DNA of 64,000 bases from an uncultured Clostridia bacterium (GCA_947628695.1 CANRAV010000006.1:41783-105782); one strand, 5' to 3'; shown: positions 42,544 to 52,624, numbered from the stretch's first letter. Translations and numbers: made by a program. Notes: a model not told the origin generated them from the letters alone.

Positions 42544-43494
42544 ATGGAAGATTTAATAAGCGTGCTTAAGCCGTCTGAAAGATTAAAGCTTAAGCTTAGG
42601 TGCCTGTATGAAAAGCAGGGCTACAGGAAATACGAAATGAGCAGGTTCGAGGAGTACGCGTTTTACCTTGAGAACCGGAACTTTTTGATAGACAAGTCGG
42701 TAATTACATTTACCGACCTTGACGGACGCCTTCTTGCACTTAAGCCGGATGTCACCCTTTCGATTGCAAAAAACTATCGCGGCGGGGAGCAGCGCGTGTA
42801 TTATACGGAAAACGTCTACCGTCCCGACCGTGCCGGAAGGAGCTTTAAAGAGATAGAGCAAATGGGCTTGGAGCGCGTTGGAAGCCTGTCTCCCGACGAC
42901 GAAAGCGAGGTTGTCTCTCTCGCCGCGCAAAGCATGCGCCTTGTTTCCGGGGACAGCATGCTTGAAGTAAGCCATTGCGGCTTTGTCGGCGGGCTTCTTG
43001 CCGCGGTTACGGACGACGCCCGTCTGAAAGCCGAGCTTGCGGCCCTCATATCCGAAAAGAACGGACAGGGCGTTGCAAGGCTGGCTGCGGAAAACGGCAT
43101 AGCGGGCAAACAGGCAGATGCTTTGGAGGAGGCTGCGGCGCTTTCCGGCAGCTTTGCCGAGATAAAGGAAAGGGCAGGCTCCATATGCCTCTCCGACGAA
43201 GCGGAAAGGGCTTTGACAGAGCTTGAAGCCCTTGACAGCGCTGTAAGCAAGACCTCGGGTCTATGCGACGTGAGATATGACCTGTCTCTGCACGGTGCGG
43301 AGGACTATTACAACGGCGTCATCTTTTGCGGCTATGTTCGCGGGCTGCCGTTTCGCGTGCTGTCCGGCGGGCGGTACGACGCCCTGCTTTGCAAGCTGGG
43401 GAAGAACTGCGGCGCCTTGGGTTTTGCCTTGTATTTGGACGAGCTGCAGCTGTTGTACGGAGATGATGCAGCGGGGAGGGATGAGACGTGCTGA
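42544..43494 (+). CDS. hisZ: ATP phosphoribosyltransferase regulatory subunit HisZ
   Basis: 316 residues. A catalytically dead HisRS-like protein needed by short-form HisG. Class II motifs remain visible (RKYEMSRFEEYAF, LDGRLLALKPDVTLSIAK, YTENVYRP). It lacks the C-terminal anticodon domain of true HisRS. GGAGG lies before the ATG. It overlaps hisG by 7 nt. Confidence 0.95.
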   Translation: MEDLISVLKPSERLKLKLRCLYEKQGYRKYEMSRFEEYAFYLENRNFLIDKSVITFTDLDGRLLALKPDVTLSIAKNYRGGEQRVYYTENVYRPDRAGRSFKEIEQMGLERVGSLSPDDESEVVSLAAQSMRLVSGDSMLEVSHCGFVGGLLAAVTDDARLKAELAALISEKNGQGVARLAAENGIAGKQADALEEAAALSGSFAEIKERAGSICLSDEAERALTELEALDSAVSKTSGLCDVRYDLSLHGAEDYYNGVIFCGYVRGLPFRVLSGGRYDALLCKLGKNCGALGFALYLDELQLLYGDDAAGRDETC

Positions 43495-44108
43495 CTGTCG
43501 CTTTACCGAAGGGACGGCTGGGCGATAAGGTTTACGCCCGTCTTGAGGCGGCCGGCTACATATGCCGCGACATGACAGACGAAAGCAGGAAGCTTGTCTT
43601 TGAAAACGAAGCTGCCGGCGTAAGGTACCTGCTTGTGAAGCCTACGGATGTGTGCGTTTACGTCGAACGCGGCGCTGCAGACGTCGGCATCGCGGGCAAG
43701 GACGTAATATGCGAGACTGAGGCCAAAGTGTACGAGCTGTTGGATTTGGGTATTGGAAAGTGCCGCATGGCTGTTGCGGCCAAGCGCGGATTCACGGACA
43801 ACCCCGGACGGACGCTTCGCGTCGCAACGAAGTTTGTCAACATCGCAAACAAACACTATTCCGACCTTGGCAGAAACATAGACATAATACCGCTTCACGG
43901 CAGTATAGAGCTTGCACCGATAGTCGGGCTTTCCGACGTAATTGTCGATATAGTCGAAAGCGGCAGCACGCTTAGAGAAAACGACCTTGTAGTGATAGAG
44001 GAATTCATGCAGATTTCGGCGCGTTTTATCGCCAACGTTTCAAGCTACAAGTTCAAGGAAGCAGAGATAACAGGGATGGTAAGCGCTTTGAAAGAGGTAG
44101 AAAAATGA
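43488..44108 (+). CDS. hisG: ATP phosphoribosyltransferase, short form
   Basis: 206 residues, the short form that depends on HisZ. It joins ATP and PRPP in the first committed step. Motifs: LTVALPKGRLGDKVY, ADVGIAGKDV, and the PRPP loop VDIVESGSTLREN. It overlaps hisD by 4 nt. Confidence 0.97.
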   Translation: MLTVALPKGRLGDKVYARLEAAGYICRDMTDESRKLVFENEAAGVRYLLVKPTDVCVYVERGAADVGIAGKDVICETEAKVYELLDLGIGKCRMAVAAKRGFTDNPGRTLRVATKFVNIANKHYSDLGRNIDIIPLHGSIELAPIVGLSDVIVDIVESGSTLRENDLVVIEEFMQISARFIANVSSYKFKEAEITGMVSALKEVEK

Positions 44109-45400
44109 TAAAAATTATGTATTCCTCCGAATGCACAAGGGAACAGCTTTTAAGCCGCACCGTGCCGGAGTCGGCAGAGGTGGACGAGGCCGTTCGCGGC
44201 ATCATTGACACCGTAAGGGAGAAGGGCGACAGCGCACTTTTTGACTACGCGCTTCGTTTTGACAAGGCGCATTTGGAGAAGCTTGAAGTAAGCCGCGAGG
44301 AGATAGAAAGCGCACTTGCGGCCATCGACGCGGAGTTTTTGGAGATCCTTAAAGAGGCTAAACAGAACATTTGGGATTTCCATTCCCGTCAGAAGCGCGA
44401 GGGCTTCAGCTTTGAAAAGGAGGGCATAGTCCTCGGTCAGAGGATACTCCCCCTTGAAAGGGTCGGCATATATGTTCCCGGCGGTACAGCTTCCTACCCC
44501 AGCACTGTGCTTATGAACGCCATTCCCGCACGTATAGCGGGTGTAAAGGAAATAATAATGACAACGCCCCCGGCGGCAGACGGGAAAATTAAAAACGAGA
44601 TACTTGCAGCGGCCTACGTCGCCGGTGTTGACAGAATATTCAAGGTTGGCGGTGCCGGTGCCGTAGCTGCGCTTGCATACGGAACAGAAAGCATCCCCGC
44701 AGTGGACAAGATAGTCGGCCCCGGCAACGTTTACGTTGCAACGGCAAAGAGATTTGTTTTTGGGAAGACGGCAATTGATATGGTCGCGGGTCCAAGCGAG
44801 ATATTTGTTATAGCCGACGAAAGTGCAACTCCTGCTTTTTTGGCTGCAGACCTGCTTAGCCAGGCAGAGCACGACCGTTTGTCTTCCTCGGTACTTGCCA
44901 CAAGCAGCCGCACCGTCGGGGAGGCCGTTGCGGCGGAGATAGAAAAGCAGCTTCCCGCGCTTGAGAGGGAAGAGATAGCGCGCGCAAGCATCGAAAATAA
45001 CGGCAGGATAATAATAACCGAAAGCGAGGACGAGGCGGTGGAGCTTGCCAACGCCTACGCGCCGGAGCACCTGCAGCTTGCCGTAAAATACCCCTTTGCC
45101 ATGCTTAAAGAGATAAAAAACGCCGGCAGCGTGTTCCTCGGCCACTACGCGCCGGAGCCTCTCGGAGACTATTTTGCAGGGCCCAACCACACGCTTCCTA
45201 CAAGCGGAACCGCACGCTTTTCAAGCCCGCTTGGCGTAGACGACTTTGTAAAGCGTTCAAGCTTTATTTCCTACTCCGAGTCGGCACTTGAAAGCGTAAG
45301 CGGCAAAATAGCGGCATTTGCGGAGAGGGAGGGGCTTACTGCCCACGCGGCCAGCATAAAAATACGCTTCGGCGGCAAGGACGGTTCGGGAAAACAATGA
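44105..45400 (+). CDS. hisD: Histidinol dehydrogenase
   Basis: 431 residues. Zinc- and NAD-dependent oxidation of histidinol to histidine, the last two steps. Landmarks: VPGGTASYPSTVLMNAIPA, KIVGPGNVYVATAKR, DLLSQAEHDRLSSS with the zinc ligands, and APEHLQL. Overlaps hisC by 4 nt. Confidence 0.98.
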   Translation: MIKIMYSSECTREQLLSRTVPESAEVDEAVRGIIDTVREKGDSALFDYALRFDKAHLEKLEVSREEIESALAAIDAEFLEILKEAKQNIWDFHSRQKREGFSFEKEGIVLGQRILPLERVGIYVPGGTASYPSTVLMNAIPARIAGVKEIIMTTPPAADGKIKNEILAAAYVAGVDRIFKVGGAGAVAALAYGTESIPAVDKIVGPGNVYVATAKRFVFGKTAIDMVAGPSEIFVIADESATPAFLAADLLSQAEHDRLSSSVLATSSRTVGEAVAAEIEKQLPALEREEIARASIENNGRIIITESEDEAVELANAYAPEHLQLAVKYPFAMLKEIKNAGSVFLGHYAPEPLGDYFAGPNHTLPTSGTARFSSPLGVDDFVKRSSFISYSESALESVSGKIAAFAEREGLTAHAASIKIRFGGKDGSGKQ

Positions 45401-46461
45401 GCGCCTATCTCTCAAAGCGGCTTTTGACTTTAAAGCCATACACTCCCGGTGAACAGCCGACGGATAAAAAATACATTAAGCTTAACACTAACGAGTCGCC
45501 CTTTCCGCCCTCACCGAAGGTTGCGGAGGCGATAAACAGAGAGGCCGTCGAAGACCTGCGCCTTTATTCCGACCCGGATTTGAAGGCCTTGACGGGGACG
45601 ATTGCATCCACTCTCGGCGTCCCGCGTGAATGTGTTTTCTGCGGCAACGGAAGCGACGAGGTGCTGTGCTTTTCCTTCCTCGCCTGGGGAAGCGAAGGCG
45701 CTGCATACCCCGACATAAGCTACGGCTTTTATCCCGTTTTTGCGGGGCTTTGCGGCATTAAGTCTTCTGTTTTTCCGCTTTCTCCCGACTTTCAAATCAA
45801 CCTTGAAGACTATGACGGCTTTAAGGGGCTTATCGTTTTTGCAAACCCCAACGCGCCGACGGGGCTGTTCGTAGAGGTAGAGAAAATAAGGACGCTTGCC
45901 GAAAACAACCCGCAAAGCGTCATCATCGTCGACGAGGCATATGTCGATTTCGGTGCAGAAAGCGCGCTTCCGCTTATTTTCGATTATAAAAATGTCGTGG
46001 TTGTTCGCACTTTTTCAAAGTCGCGCCAGCTTGCGGGAGCAAGGCTTGGCTTTGCGCTGGCCGACAGTGAGCTTATTAATGACCTAAATAGGGTAAAATT
46101 CAGCTTCAACCCCTATAACGTCAACCGACTGACGGCAATTGCAGGGGAGCAGGCCATGCTTGACGCGGATTATTTCGAGTCCTGCAGGGCGAAGATAATA
46201 AGCACGCGTGAGAGGCTTAAGTGTGAACTTTCGCGTCTCGGCTTTGCTTTTACAGACAGCACCGCGAATTTTGTGTTTGCTTCACATCCCGGGATAAGCG
46301 GGCGGAGGCTTTACGAAGCTCTTAAAGACAGGAGGATTCTTGTAAGGCATTTCCCGGCTGAACGCATAGATAACTACGTTCGCATAACGATAGGCACGGA
46401 GGCAGAGACGGATGTGCTTATAAGCGCTCTTAGTGATATTTTAAAGGAGGCGGGTTTGTGA
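45397..46461 (+). CDS. hisC: Histidinol-phosphate aminotransferase
   Basis: 354 residues. PLP enzyme of the aminotransferase I/II fold: KLNTNESPFPPSP, FCGNGSDEVL, FANPNAPTG, VDEAYVDFG, and the PLP lysine in TFSKSRQLAGARLGF. Overlaps hisB by 4 nt. Confidence 0.97.
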   Translation: MSAYLSKRLLTLKPYTPGEQPTDKKYIKLNTNESPFPPSPKVAEAINREAVEDLRLYSDPDLKALTGTIASTLGVPRECVFCGNGSDEVLCFSFLAWGSEGAAYPDISYGFYPVFAGLCGIKSSVFPLSPDFQINLEDYDGFKGLIVFANPNAPTGLFVEVEKIRTLAENNPQSVIIVDEAYVDFGAESALPLIFDYKNVVVVRTFSKSRQLAGARLGFALADSELINDLNRVKFSFNPYNVNRLTAIAGEQAMLDADYFESCRAKIISTRERLKCELSRLGFAFTDSTANFVFASHPGISGRRLYEALKDRRILVRHFPAERIDNYVRITIGTEAETDVLISALSDILKEAGL

Positions 46462-47045
46462 GACGCGCTGAGATAAACAGAAAGACAACGGAAACCGATA
46501 TAAAGCTGTCGCTTTGCCTTGACGGTGTGGGGAATTACAAAATAGACACAGGCTGCGGCTTTTTGGACCACATGCTGGAGCTGTTTTCAAAGCACTCCTG
46601 CTTCGACATGACGGTTTCATGCACCGGCGACACGAAGGTGGATTATCACCACACGACGGAAGACGTCGGCATCGCCCTTGGCAGTGCCTTTAAAACGGCA
46701 ATAGGCGACGCGCGCGGTATAAAGCGCTACGGCAGCATGCTTCTGCCGATGGATGAGGCGCTTGTTCTTTGTGCTGTCGACGTGTCGGGAAGGGGCTTTC
46801 TCGTTTTCAACGTCGATATACCGACAGTGAAGGTAGGGGACTTCGATACGGAGCTTGTCGAGGAGTTCTTCGTCGCTTTCTGCCGCAATGCGGGAGTTAC
46901 AGTAAACCTTCGCAGCTTAGACGGGCACAACAGCCACCACATAATAGAGGCAGCGTTTAAAGCTGCGGCAAGGGCGCTTCGCATTGCCGTTTCGGCGGAC
47001 GAAACATGCCCGGACAAAATTCCAAGCACAAAGGGTTTACTGTAA
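46458..47045 (+). CDS. hisB: Imidazoleglycerol-phosphate dehydratase
   Basis: 195 residues, the monofunctional form without the N-terminal phosphatase of E. coli HisB. Motifs: GCGFLDHMLELFSKH, DYHHTTEDVGIALG, GHNSHHIIEAAFKA, which hold the metal-binding histidines. GGAGG upstream; hisH begins at the next base. Confidence 0.98.
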   Translation: MRRAEINRKTTETDIKLSLCLDGVGNYKIDTGCGFLDHMLELFSKHSCFDMTVSCTGDTKVDYHHTTEDVGIALGSAFKTAIGDARGIKRYGSMLLPMDEALVLCAVDVSGRGFLVFNVDIPTVKVGDFDTELVEEFFVAFCRNAGVTVNLRSLDGHNSHHIIEAAFKAAARALRIAVSADETCPDKIPSTKGLL

Positions 47046-47669
47046 ATGTCAGACAATATAACCGCCGTGGTTGACTACGGCGTTGGAAATCTTTTCAGCC
47101 TGTCATCGTCGCTTAAGGCCGTCGGCGCAAATGCCGTAATTACAAGCGACAAGGAAGTAATTAAAGCCTCTGCAAGGGTCATACTGCCCGGCGTCGGCGC
47201 CTTTGCGGACGCCTATGCAAAGCTTTGCAAAGCGGGGCTTGACGCGCTGCTTTCTGACTGCGCCGGGGATGGGAAGCCCATACTCGGCATCTGTCTTGGG
47301 ATGCAGCTTCTGTTTGAAAAAAGCTACGAGTACGGCTGTCACCGCGGCTTAGGCCTTATTCCCGGCGAGGTCGTTCCGCTTAAAGGGCGAATCGACGTCG
47401 GCCTTAAAGTGCCGCATATCGGCTGGAACAAGCTTAAATATAAGTCGGAAGAACCTGCTTTTAAGTACATTTCGGGCACAGCGTACGCCTACTATGTGCA
47501 CAGCTATTTTGCGGAAACGGATGAGAGATACATAACCGCAGTCAGCGAATACGGCGTAAGCGTGACCGGTGCGGTACGCAACGGCAATGTTGTCGGCATG
47601 CAGTATCACCCGGAAAAAAGCGGCGACACCGGGCTGCTTATGCTTAAGGCTTTCTGCGAGGAGGTTTAA
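47046..47669 (+). CDS. hisH: Imidazole glycerol phosphate synthase glutaminase subunit
   Basis: 207 residues. Class I glutamine amidotransferase that feeds ammonia to HisF. Nucleophile C83 in GICLGMQLLFE; histidine and glutamate in QYHPEKSG. Start is the ATG directly after the hisB stop (AAAGGG upstream). Confidence 0.97.
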   Translation: MSDNITAVVDYGVGNLFSLSSSLKAVGANAVITSDKEVIKASARVILPGVGAFADAYAKLCKAGLDALLSDCAGDGKPILGICLGMQLLFEKSYEYGCHRGLGLIPGEVVPLKGRIDVGLKVPHIGWNKLKYKSEEPAFKYISGTAYAYYVHSYFAETDERYITAVSEYGVSVTGAVRNGNVVGMQYHPEKSGDTGLLMLKAFCEEV

Positions 47670-47674
47670 AAGAC

Positions 47675-48397
47675 ATGAAGGTTTTTCCCGCCATTGACCT
47701 TTCCGGCGGAAGGGTAGTTCGCCTGTATAAGGGCGATTACGAAAAGCTTACCGTTTACGGTGACGACGCCGTGGGTACTGCAAAGCGTTTTTACGCGGAC
47801 GGCGCGCGGTACCTGCATATAGTAGACCTTGACGGCGCTAAAAGAGGAAGACCTTTAAATTCCGCACTTATCGAAGAAATTGCCGCGTCAACGGGCATGT
47901 TTTGCGAGGTTGGCGGCGGTATACGCACAATGGAAAGTATAGAGGCTTACCTAAATCACGGTGCGGGTCGTGTGATACTCGGCACTGCGGCGGTAAATGA
48001 CCCGGCGCTGTTAAAAGAGGCGGTAAACAGGTACGGCGAAAGAATTGCCGTAGGGGTCGACGCAAAAAACGGCAAAGCAGCCGTTAACGGTTGGACCGAG
48101 ACAACGGGCTTAAGCGGGCCGGAGTACTTAAGACACCTTCGCAATATCGGCGTAAAGCATGTCATATACACCGACATTTCAAAGGACGGCACTCTTACCG
48201 GCACCAATTTAAGGCTTTACAAAGAGCTTGCTGAAATAGAGGGACTTAAAATAACCGCAAGCGGCGGCGTGACGTATATCGATGAGATATTAAAGCTTCG
48301 GGAATACGGCATAGATTCGGTGATACTTGGGAAAGCCATCTATGAAGGCGTCCTGAACCTTCCGGAGGTTATTACTGCTCTTGGAGGAGTGCAATGA
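47675..48397 (+). CDS. hisA: ProFAR isomerase HisA
   Basis: 240 residues. TIM-barrel isomerase acting on 5'-ProFAR. It starts MKVFPAIDLSGGRVVRLYKG; catalytic aspartates fall in AIDL and YTDISKDGTL, and the phosphate loops are VGGGIRT and SGGVTYIDEI. Overlaps hisF by 4 nt. Confidence 0.97.
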   Translation: MKVFPAIDLSGGRVVRLYKGDYEKLTVYGDDAVGTAKRFYADGARYLHIVDLDGAKRGRPLNSALIEEIAASTGMFCEVGGGIRTMESIEAYLNHGAGRVILGTAAVNDPALLKEAVNRYGERIAVGVDAKNGKAAVNGWTETTGLSGPEYLRHLRNIGVKHVIYTDISKDGTLTGTNLRLYKELAEIEGLKITASGGVTYIDEILKLREYGIDSVILGKAIYEGVLNLPEVITALGGVQ

Positions 48398-49152
48398 TAA
48401 CAAAGCGAATTATCCCCTGCCTTGACGTAAGGGACGGAAGGGTAGTTAAGGGGACAAATTTTGAAAACGTAAAAGACGTGGCAGATCCTGTGGAAATGGC
48501 TCGCTTTTACAACAAAAGCGGTGCAGACGAGCTTGTGTTTTACGATATAACCGCCACCTTCGACGGGCGACGGATTTTCACCGACGTGCTTAAGCGCGTG
48601 GCAGGCGAGGTTTTCATTCCGCTTACCGTCGGCGGCGGCATAAACGGCCTTGATGACTTTGACAGGGTGCTTAAATGCGGGGCCGACAAGGTCAGCGTGA
48701 ACAGCGGTGCGGTTAAGAATCCAAGGCTTATAGAAGACGCAGCGAAGCTATACGGCGACCAATGCGTTGTGCTGTCCATGGATGTAAAGCGCGTCGGCGG
48801 GAAATTTCACGTTTTCACCCGAGGCGGAAGGGACGACATCGGGATAGACGCCATAGAGTGGGCAAAGGCCGGCGAAGAACGCGGCGCGGGCGAGCTTGTT
48901 GTAAACAGCATAGATACAGACGGCGTAAGACGGGGCTTTGACATAGAGATGCTTTCCGCTATAGCACAGGTTACAAGCGTGCCTATAATAGCCTCCGGCG
49001 GGGCGGGAAACATGCGGCATTTTGCAGAGCTGTTCAAGGCGCTGCCGAAGGTAGACGCGGGGCTTGCCGCCGGCATATTTCACAGCGGCGTCGTTACGAT
49101 ACCGTCGCTTAAACAGTATCTTTCGGAAAACGGCATAGAAATGCGGATGTAG
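48394..49152 (+). CDS. hisF: Imidazole glycerol phosphate synthase cyclase subunit
   Basis: 252 residues. TIM-barrel partner of HisH, paralogue of HisA. It starts with [17 protein letters not shown] (catalytic D11), with the second aspartate in NSIDTDG and phosphate loops LTVGGGIN and IASGGAG. hisIE follows after 10 bp. Confidence 0.98.
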   Translation: MITKRIIPCLDVRDGRVVKGTNFENVKDVADPVEMARFYNKSGADELVFYDITATFDGRRIFTDVLKRVAGEVFIPLTVGGGINGLDDFDRVLKCGADKVSVNSGAVKNPRLIEDAAKLYGDQCVVLSMDVKRVGGKFHVFTRGGRDDIGIDAIEWAKAGEERGAGELVVNSIDTDGVRRGFDIEMLSAIAQVTSVPIIASGGAGNMRHFAELFKALPKVDAGLAAGIFHSGVVTIPSLKQYLSENGIEMRM

Positions 49153-49162
49153 GAGAATAAAC

Positions 49163-49798
49163 ATGCAGCTTAAATTTAACGAAAAAGGGCTGATTCCCGC
49201 CATAGTGCAGGACGCGTACACGCGCGAGGTGCTGACCTTGGCGTATATGAACGAGGAAAGCCTCGCTTTGACCCTGGCCGAGAAACGCACGGTGTTTTAC
49301 AGCAGAAGCAGGCAGTGCATTTGGCGCAAGGGCGAGACGAGCGGCAATGTGCAGCGCGTGGTTTCTATTAAGGCGGACTGCGACGGTGACGCGCTTGTTA
49401 TAGAGGTAGACAAGGCAGGCCCTGCCTGCCACACCGGTGCGGAAAGCTGCTTTAACAACCCGATTTTTGTAAGCGAAGAGATAAGGCCCTTCTGCATTGA
49501 CGCGCTTTACAAGCTGCTTGTCGGCAGAAAAGAAAGCCCGAAAGAGGGAAGCTACACCAGCTATCTGTTTGACAAAGGCACCGACAAGATACTTAAAAAG
49601 GTCGGCGAAGAGTGCACCGAGGTTATAATAGCCGGCGCCAAGCACGACAGGGAGGAAACCGTTTTCGAGCTTGCGGATCTCGTATATCATTGCCTTGTGC
49701 TTATGGTCGATTCGGGCATAAGCCTTGAGGACGTAAGAAAAGAGCTTGCAAACCGTCACATCGTAGATGTAAAGGTTAAACAGGAGACTATGAAATGA
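49163..49798 (+). CDS. hisIE: Bifunctional PRA-CH / PRA-PH enzyme HisIE
   Basis: 211 residues. The N-terminal phosphoribosyl-AMP cyclohydrolase domain ([35 protein letters not shown]) is fused to the C-terminal phosphoribosyl-ATP pyrophosphatase ([30 protein letters not shown]). It carries out steps two and three. Overlaps the next gene by 4 nt. Confidence 0.97.
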   Translation: MQLKFNEKGLIPAIVQDAYTREVLTLAYMNEESLALTLAEKRTVFYSRSRQCIWRKGETSGNVQRVVSIKADCDGDALVIEVDKAGPACHTGAESCFNNPIFVSEEIRPFCIDALYKLLVGRKESPKEGSYTSYLFDKGTDKILKKVGEECTEVIIAGAKHDREETVFELADLVYHCLVLMVDSGISLEDVRKELANRHIVDVKVKQETMK

Positions 49799-50613
49799 TG
49801 CAGTCATGCATACACACGCACACGGTCTTTTGCGACGGTAAAAGCACGATGGAGGAAATGGCGTCTGCTGCGAGAAACGCGGGGATAAAAACCCTCGGCT
49901 TTTCCGGGCACAGCTATGATTACACCGACGATTTCGGCATAAAAAGCGAGGACATGCCCGCCTACCGTGCCGAGGCGGAACGCGTAAGGCAGCTTTTCGG
50001 CGGAGAACCGGACGTACTTTGCGGCATAGAGCTTGATAACTTTACGCACGACGAATTCGACCTTTCGGGCATAGAATACGTGATATGCTCCGTCCACGGC
50101 GTATTTGACGCAGAGGGCAGGAAGCACGTTATAGACGGTTCACCGAAAAGACTGCTTCAGGCCGTAGACGAAGGCTTCGGAGGCAGCTTTAAACGCCTGT
50201 ACACCGCATACTATGAACAGTACGTCAGTTTTATAAAGAACAAAAAGCCGGACATAGCCGGGCACTTTGACCTTATAACCAAGTACAACGAGAAGTTTTC
50301 GTTCTTCGACGACAGGGAGGAAGGCTACAAACAGCTTGCCTTGTCGGCGCTTGATGCCGTCCTTGATTTGGGTGTTGTGTTTGAGTTAAACACCGGCGCA
50401 ATAGCGAGGGGACACAGAAGCCTGCCATATCCTGCGGATTTCTTACTTCAAAGGATCCTGCAAAGGAACGGCAAGGTTATTATAACAACGGATGCGCATT
50501 CGGCGGAAAAGCTTACCTATTGGGCGGCTGAAGCGGAGGATTACTTAAAAGCAATAGGCTTTAAAGAAGTTTACGAGCTTGGCAGAAACGGCTTTTACGG
50601 GCGCAAGCTTTAA
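49795..50613 (+). CDS. hisJ: Histidinol-phosphatase, PHP type
   Basis: 272 residues. PHP-fold metal phosphatase replacing the HAD-type enzyme. Motifs: [56 protein letters not shown] and TDAHSAEKL supply the metal-binding residues. It completes the pathway and ends the operon. Confidence 0.94.
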   Translation: MMQSCIHTHTVFCDGKSTMEEMASAARNAGIKTLGFSGHSYDYTDDFGIKSEDMPAYRAEAERVRQLFGGEPDVLCGIELDNFTHDEFDLSGIEYVICSVHGVFDAEGRKHVIDGSPKRLLQAVDEGFGGSFKRLYTAYYEQYVSFIKNKKPDIAGHFDLITKYNEKFSFFDDREEGYKQLALSALDAVLDLGVVFELNTGAIARGHRSLPYPADFLLQRILQRNGKVIITTDAHSAEKLTYWAAEAEDYLKAIGFKEVYELGRNGFYGRKL

Positions 50614-50628
50614 AAAAGTGCAAAACAA

Positions 50629-50660
50629 AAATGCACCCCAAACAACCCCGGGGTGCATTT
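50629..50660 (-). terminator. Hairpin between his operon and DUF378 gene
   Basis: AAATGCACCCC (50629-50639) pairs perfectly with GGGGTGCATTT (50650-50660). TTTTTGTTTTG follows on the minus strand. It may also slow transcripts leaving hisJ. Confidence 0.75.
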
Positions 50661-50664
50661 AAAA

Positions 50665-50706
50665 AAGACTGCATCACAACGGTTTTACCGCACATGACAC
50701 AGTCTT
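50665..50706 (-). terminator. Terminator of the DUF378 gene
   Basis: AAGACTG/CAGTCTT arms with an inner CGGT/ACCG helix, then six T on the minus strand. It begins 10 bp after the stop. Confidence 0.78.
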
Positions 50707-50715
50707 GGTTTTCAG

Positions 50716-50922
50716 TTATTCGTTTTCGACCGGCACGTGCTTTTTGAAAAGCAGGGATATGCAATAGATGCCCGCGAGAGCAACTATGGAATACACTATT
50801 CTGCTTAACGGCTCTGCTTGACCGCCGAAGATCCACGCTACTACGTCGAATCGGAAAAGCCCTATTGAACCCCAGTTCAAAGCGCCTATTATAACCAAAG
50901 CAAGAGAAATTCTATCAAGCAT
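50716..50922 (-). CDS. DUF378 (YuzA-like) small membrane protein
   Basis: 68 residues from ATG 50922 (GAGAGGAG upstream). Two membrane helices: LALVIIGALNWGSIGLF, with the diagnostic ALNWG motif, and IVYSIVALAGIYCISLL. The family is widespread in Firmicutes and uncharacterised. Confidence 0.88.
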   Translation of the reverse strand: MLDRISLALVIIGALNWGSIGLFRFDVVAWIFGGQAEPLSRIVYSIVALAGIYCISLLFKKHVPVENE

Positions 50923-51002
50923 GTTATCATCTCCTCTCTCGGCTATATTGTAAACAATAGCTGTTAAACTATTCACGCTGCACGCAAAAACCAAAAAATG
51001 AA

Positions 51003-51031
51003 TTGACAAAACGGGGTAAATAATGTATCAT
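51003..51031 (+). promoter_or_regulatory. trmB promoter
   Basis: TTGACA (51003-51008), 17-bp spacer, TATCAT (51026-51031), 35 bp before the start codon. Confidence 0.78.
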
Positions 51032-51065
51032 CAATGCAGTAGCTTTTTACGGAGATAAAGAAAAG

Positions 51066-51707
51066 ATGAGAATGCGTCCGAAAAAGAACAGGGAAGCAAG
51101 GCTTTTAAAAGTTGAAAACTTTTTTGCCGTTTGCGACGGTGAGAAGATAGACGTACAGCAAAGCTTTGGAGAAAAGCGCCCGCTGTGGCTGGAAATCGGC
51201 TGCGGGAAGGGCGCCTTTGCCGCAGCTATGTCCACCCGCCATCCGGAGGTGAACTATCTGGCCTTTGAAAGGGTCATTGACGTGATGCTTATGGCTATGG
51301 AGAGGGCTGCTGCGGAGGGCTGCGGAAATCTGCGCTTTTGCAGCTGCAATGCCGAAAACATCTGCACTCTTCTTGAGGGCGAAAAGCTTGACAGGGTTTT
51401 TATCAACTTCTGCGACCCGTGGCCGAAGAAGAGGAACGCCAAGCGCAGGCTTACGTCTCCTTTATTTTTGGAAAAGTACAAGTCGCTTTTGGCGCCCGGT
51501 GCGCGTATATATTTTAAGACCGACAACAGGGATTTATTCGACTATTCGGTAGAGCAGTTTGATTCCTGCGGCTATGTTGCCGAAAACGTCTGTTACGATT
51601 TGCACGCGTCTCCTCTCGCCGAAGACAACATACAGACGGAATACGAAAAGACTTTTTCCGAAAAAGGCTTTAAAATAAACTATCTTGAAGCCTATGTAAA
51701 AGAATAA
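51066..51707 (+). CDS. trmB: tRNA (guanine-N7)-methyltransferase
   Basis: 213 residues. Makes m7G46 in tRNA with SAM. Motifs: LEIGCGKGAFAAAMS for SAM, NFCDPWPKKRNAKRRL, the family signature, and KTDNRDLFDYS, then TEYEKTFSEKG. Monocistronic with its own terminator. Confidence 0.97.
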   Translation: MRMRPKKNREARLLKVENFFAVCDGEKIDVQQSFGEKRPLWLEIGCGKGAFAAAMSTRHPEVNYLAFERVIDVMLMAMERAAAEGCGNLRFCSCNAENICTLLEGEKLDRVFINFCDPWPKKRNAKRRLTSPLFLEKYKSLLAPGARIYFKTDNRDLFDYSVEQFDSCGYVAENVCYDLHASPLAEDNIQTEYEKTFSEKGFKINYLEAYVKE

Positions 51708-51714
51708 AATTTGT

Positions 51715-51744
51715 GCCGGCGACGGAGTGTCACCGGCCTTTTTT
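51715..51744 (+). terminator. trmB terminator
   Basis: GCCGGCGAC (51715-51723) pairs with GTCACCGGC (51729-51737, one mismatch), then six T. It touches the stop codon of the opposing nitrilase gene. Confidence 0.78.
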
Positions 51745-52624
51745 ATTGCCTGCAGTCCTCTCTGACAAACGGCTTTTCAACGGCTGTTTCGGTAAGCAGG
51801 CCGTACTTTTTCGGGTGCCTGTACGCGTTTCCGTGAACCTCGCTTTCGCGATATCTTCTAAGCATATCAAGGTCAAGCTCTGCAGTGTAGATCCCTTCGC
51901 CCTCGCCGGCCTGCAATATGCAGGTATCGCGTGAGGAAGGCAGCTCCGGCAGGTAAGCCACGCCGTCAAAAACGTTTGAGCCTCCGTTGCAGTCCGGAAC
52001 TCCTATAGGATAATTGCAGGTCGCTATAGCAAGCATGTTTTCGTAAGCTCTTCCCCTAAGCTGCGACAAGCGGTTTATCTCCATGGGGCAGGCATTTGGT
52101 ACAAGTATAAGCTCTGCACCTTTAAGCATAAGTATTCTGGCGCTTTCCGGGAACTCCCTGTCAAAGCATATCATGACCCCAACGTTAAGCGTGCCTTTTG
52201 CCGTGTCAAGCTTTGAAACATAAAAGTCGTCACCCGGGGCAAGGTTCCTTTCAACGTCGAAGTCGCAGGTGTGCACCTTTGAGTAGCAAAGCCTTTCTTC
52301 TCCGAACCTGTCAAACAAAAGCGCCGTGTTGCGCGGACCTTTGTGGCTGCTCTCAAGAAAGGTTACGCATATTGCCATATCAAGGCTTTTTGCAAGAAGC
52401 CCGAAGCTTTGCACAAAGTCGCTGCTTTTTTCTACGGCATCGTTTCTCCAAACGTCAAAAGGCCTTCCGTAAATGTCATAGCCGTTGCTGTACATCTCCG
52501 GGAAAAGCGCAATGTCCGCACCGGCCTCCTTTGCCAAGCGGCAGTACAGGTGCCCCTTCTTCTTGTTTTCTTCCGTAGAGCCGCAGGGCGATATCTGCAG
52601 CAAAGCTATTTTAATTTTCGACAT
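51743..52624 (-). CDS. Carbon-nitrogen hydrolase (nitrilase superfamily)
   Basis: 293 residues. The Glu-Lys-Cys triad is visible as FPEMYSNGYD, YSKVHTCDFD and MICFDREFPES. Such enzymes hydrolyse amides, carbamoyl compounds or damaged metabolites; the exact substrate is unclear. The family's glutamate and cysteine loops are intact, so it should be active. No operon partner; AAGGTTTATA before the ATG is a weak ribosome-binding site. Confidence 0.92.
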   Translation of the reverse strand: MSKIKIALLQISPCGSTEENKKKGHLYCRLAKEAGADIALFPEMYSNGYDIYGRPFDVWRNDAVEKSSDFVQSFGLLAKSLDMAICVTFLESSHKGPRNTALLFDRFGEERLCYSKVHTCDFDVERNLAPGDDFYVSKLDTAKGTLNVGVMICFDREFPESARILMLKGAELILVPNACPMEINRLSQLRGRAYENMLAIATCNYPIGVPDCNGGSNVFDGVAYLPELPSSRDTCILQAGEGEGIYTAELDLDMLRRYRESEVHGNAYRHPKKYGLLTETAVEKPFVREDCRQ

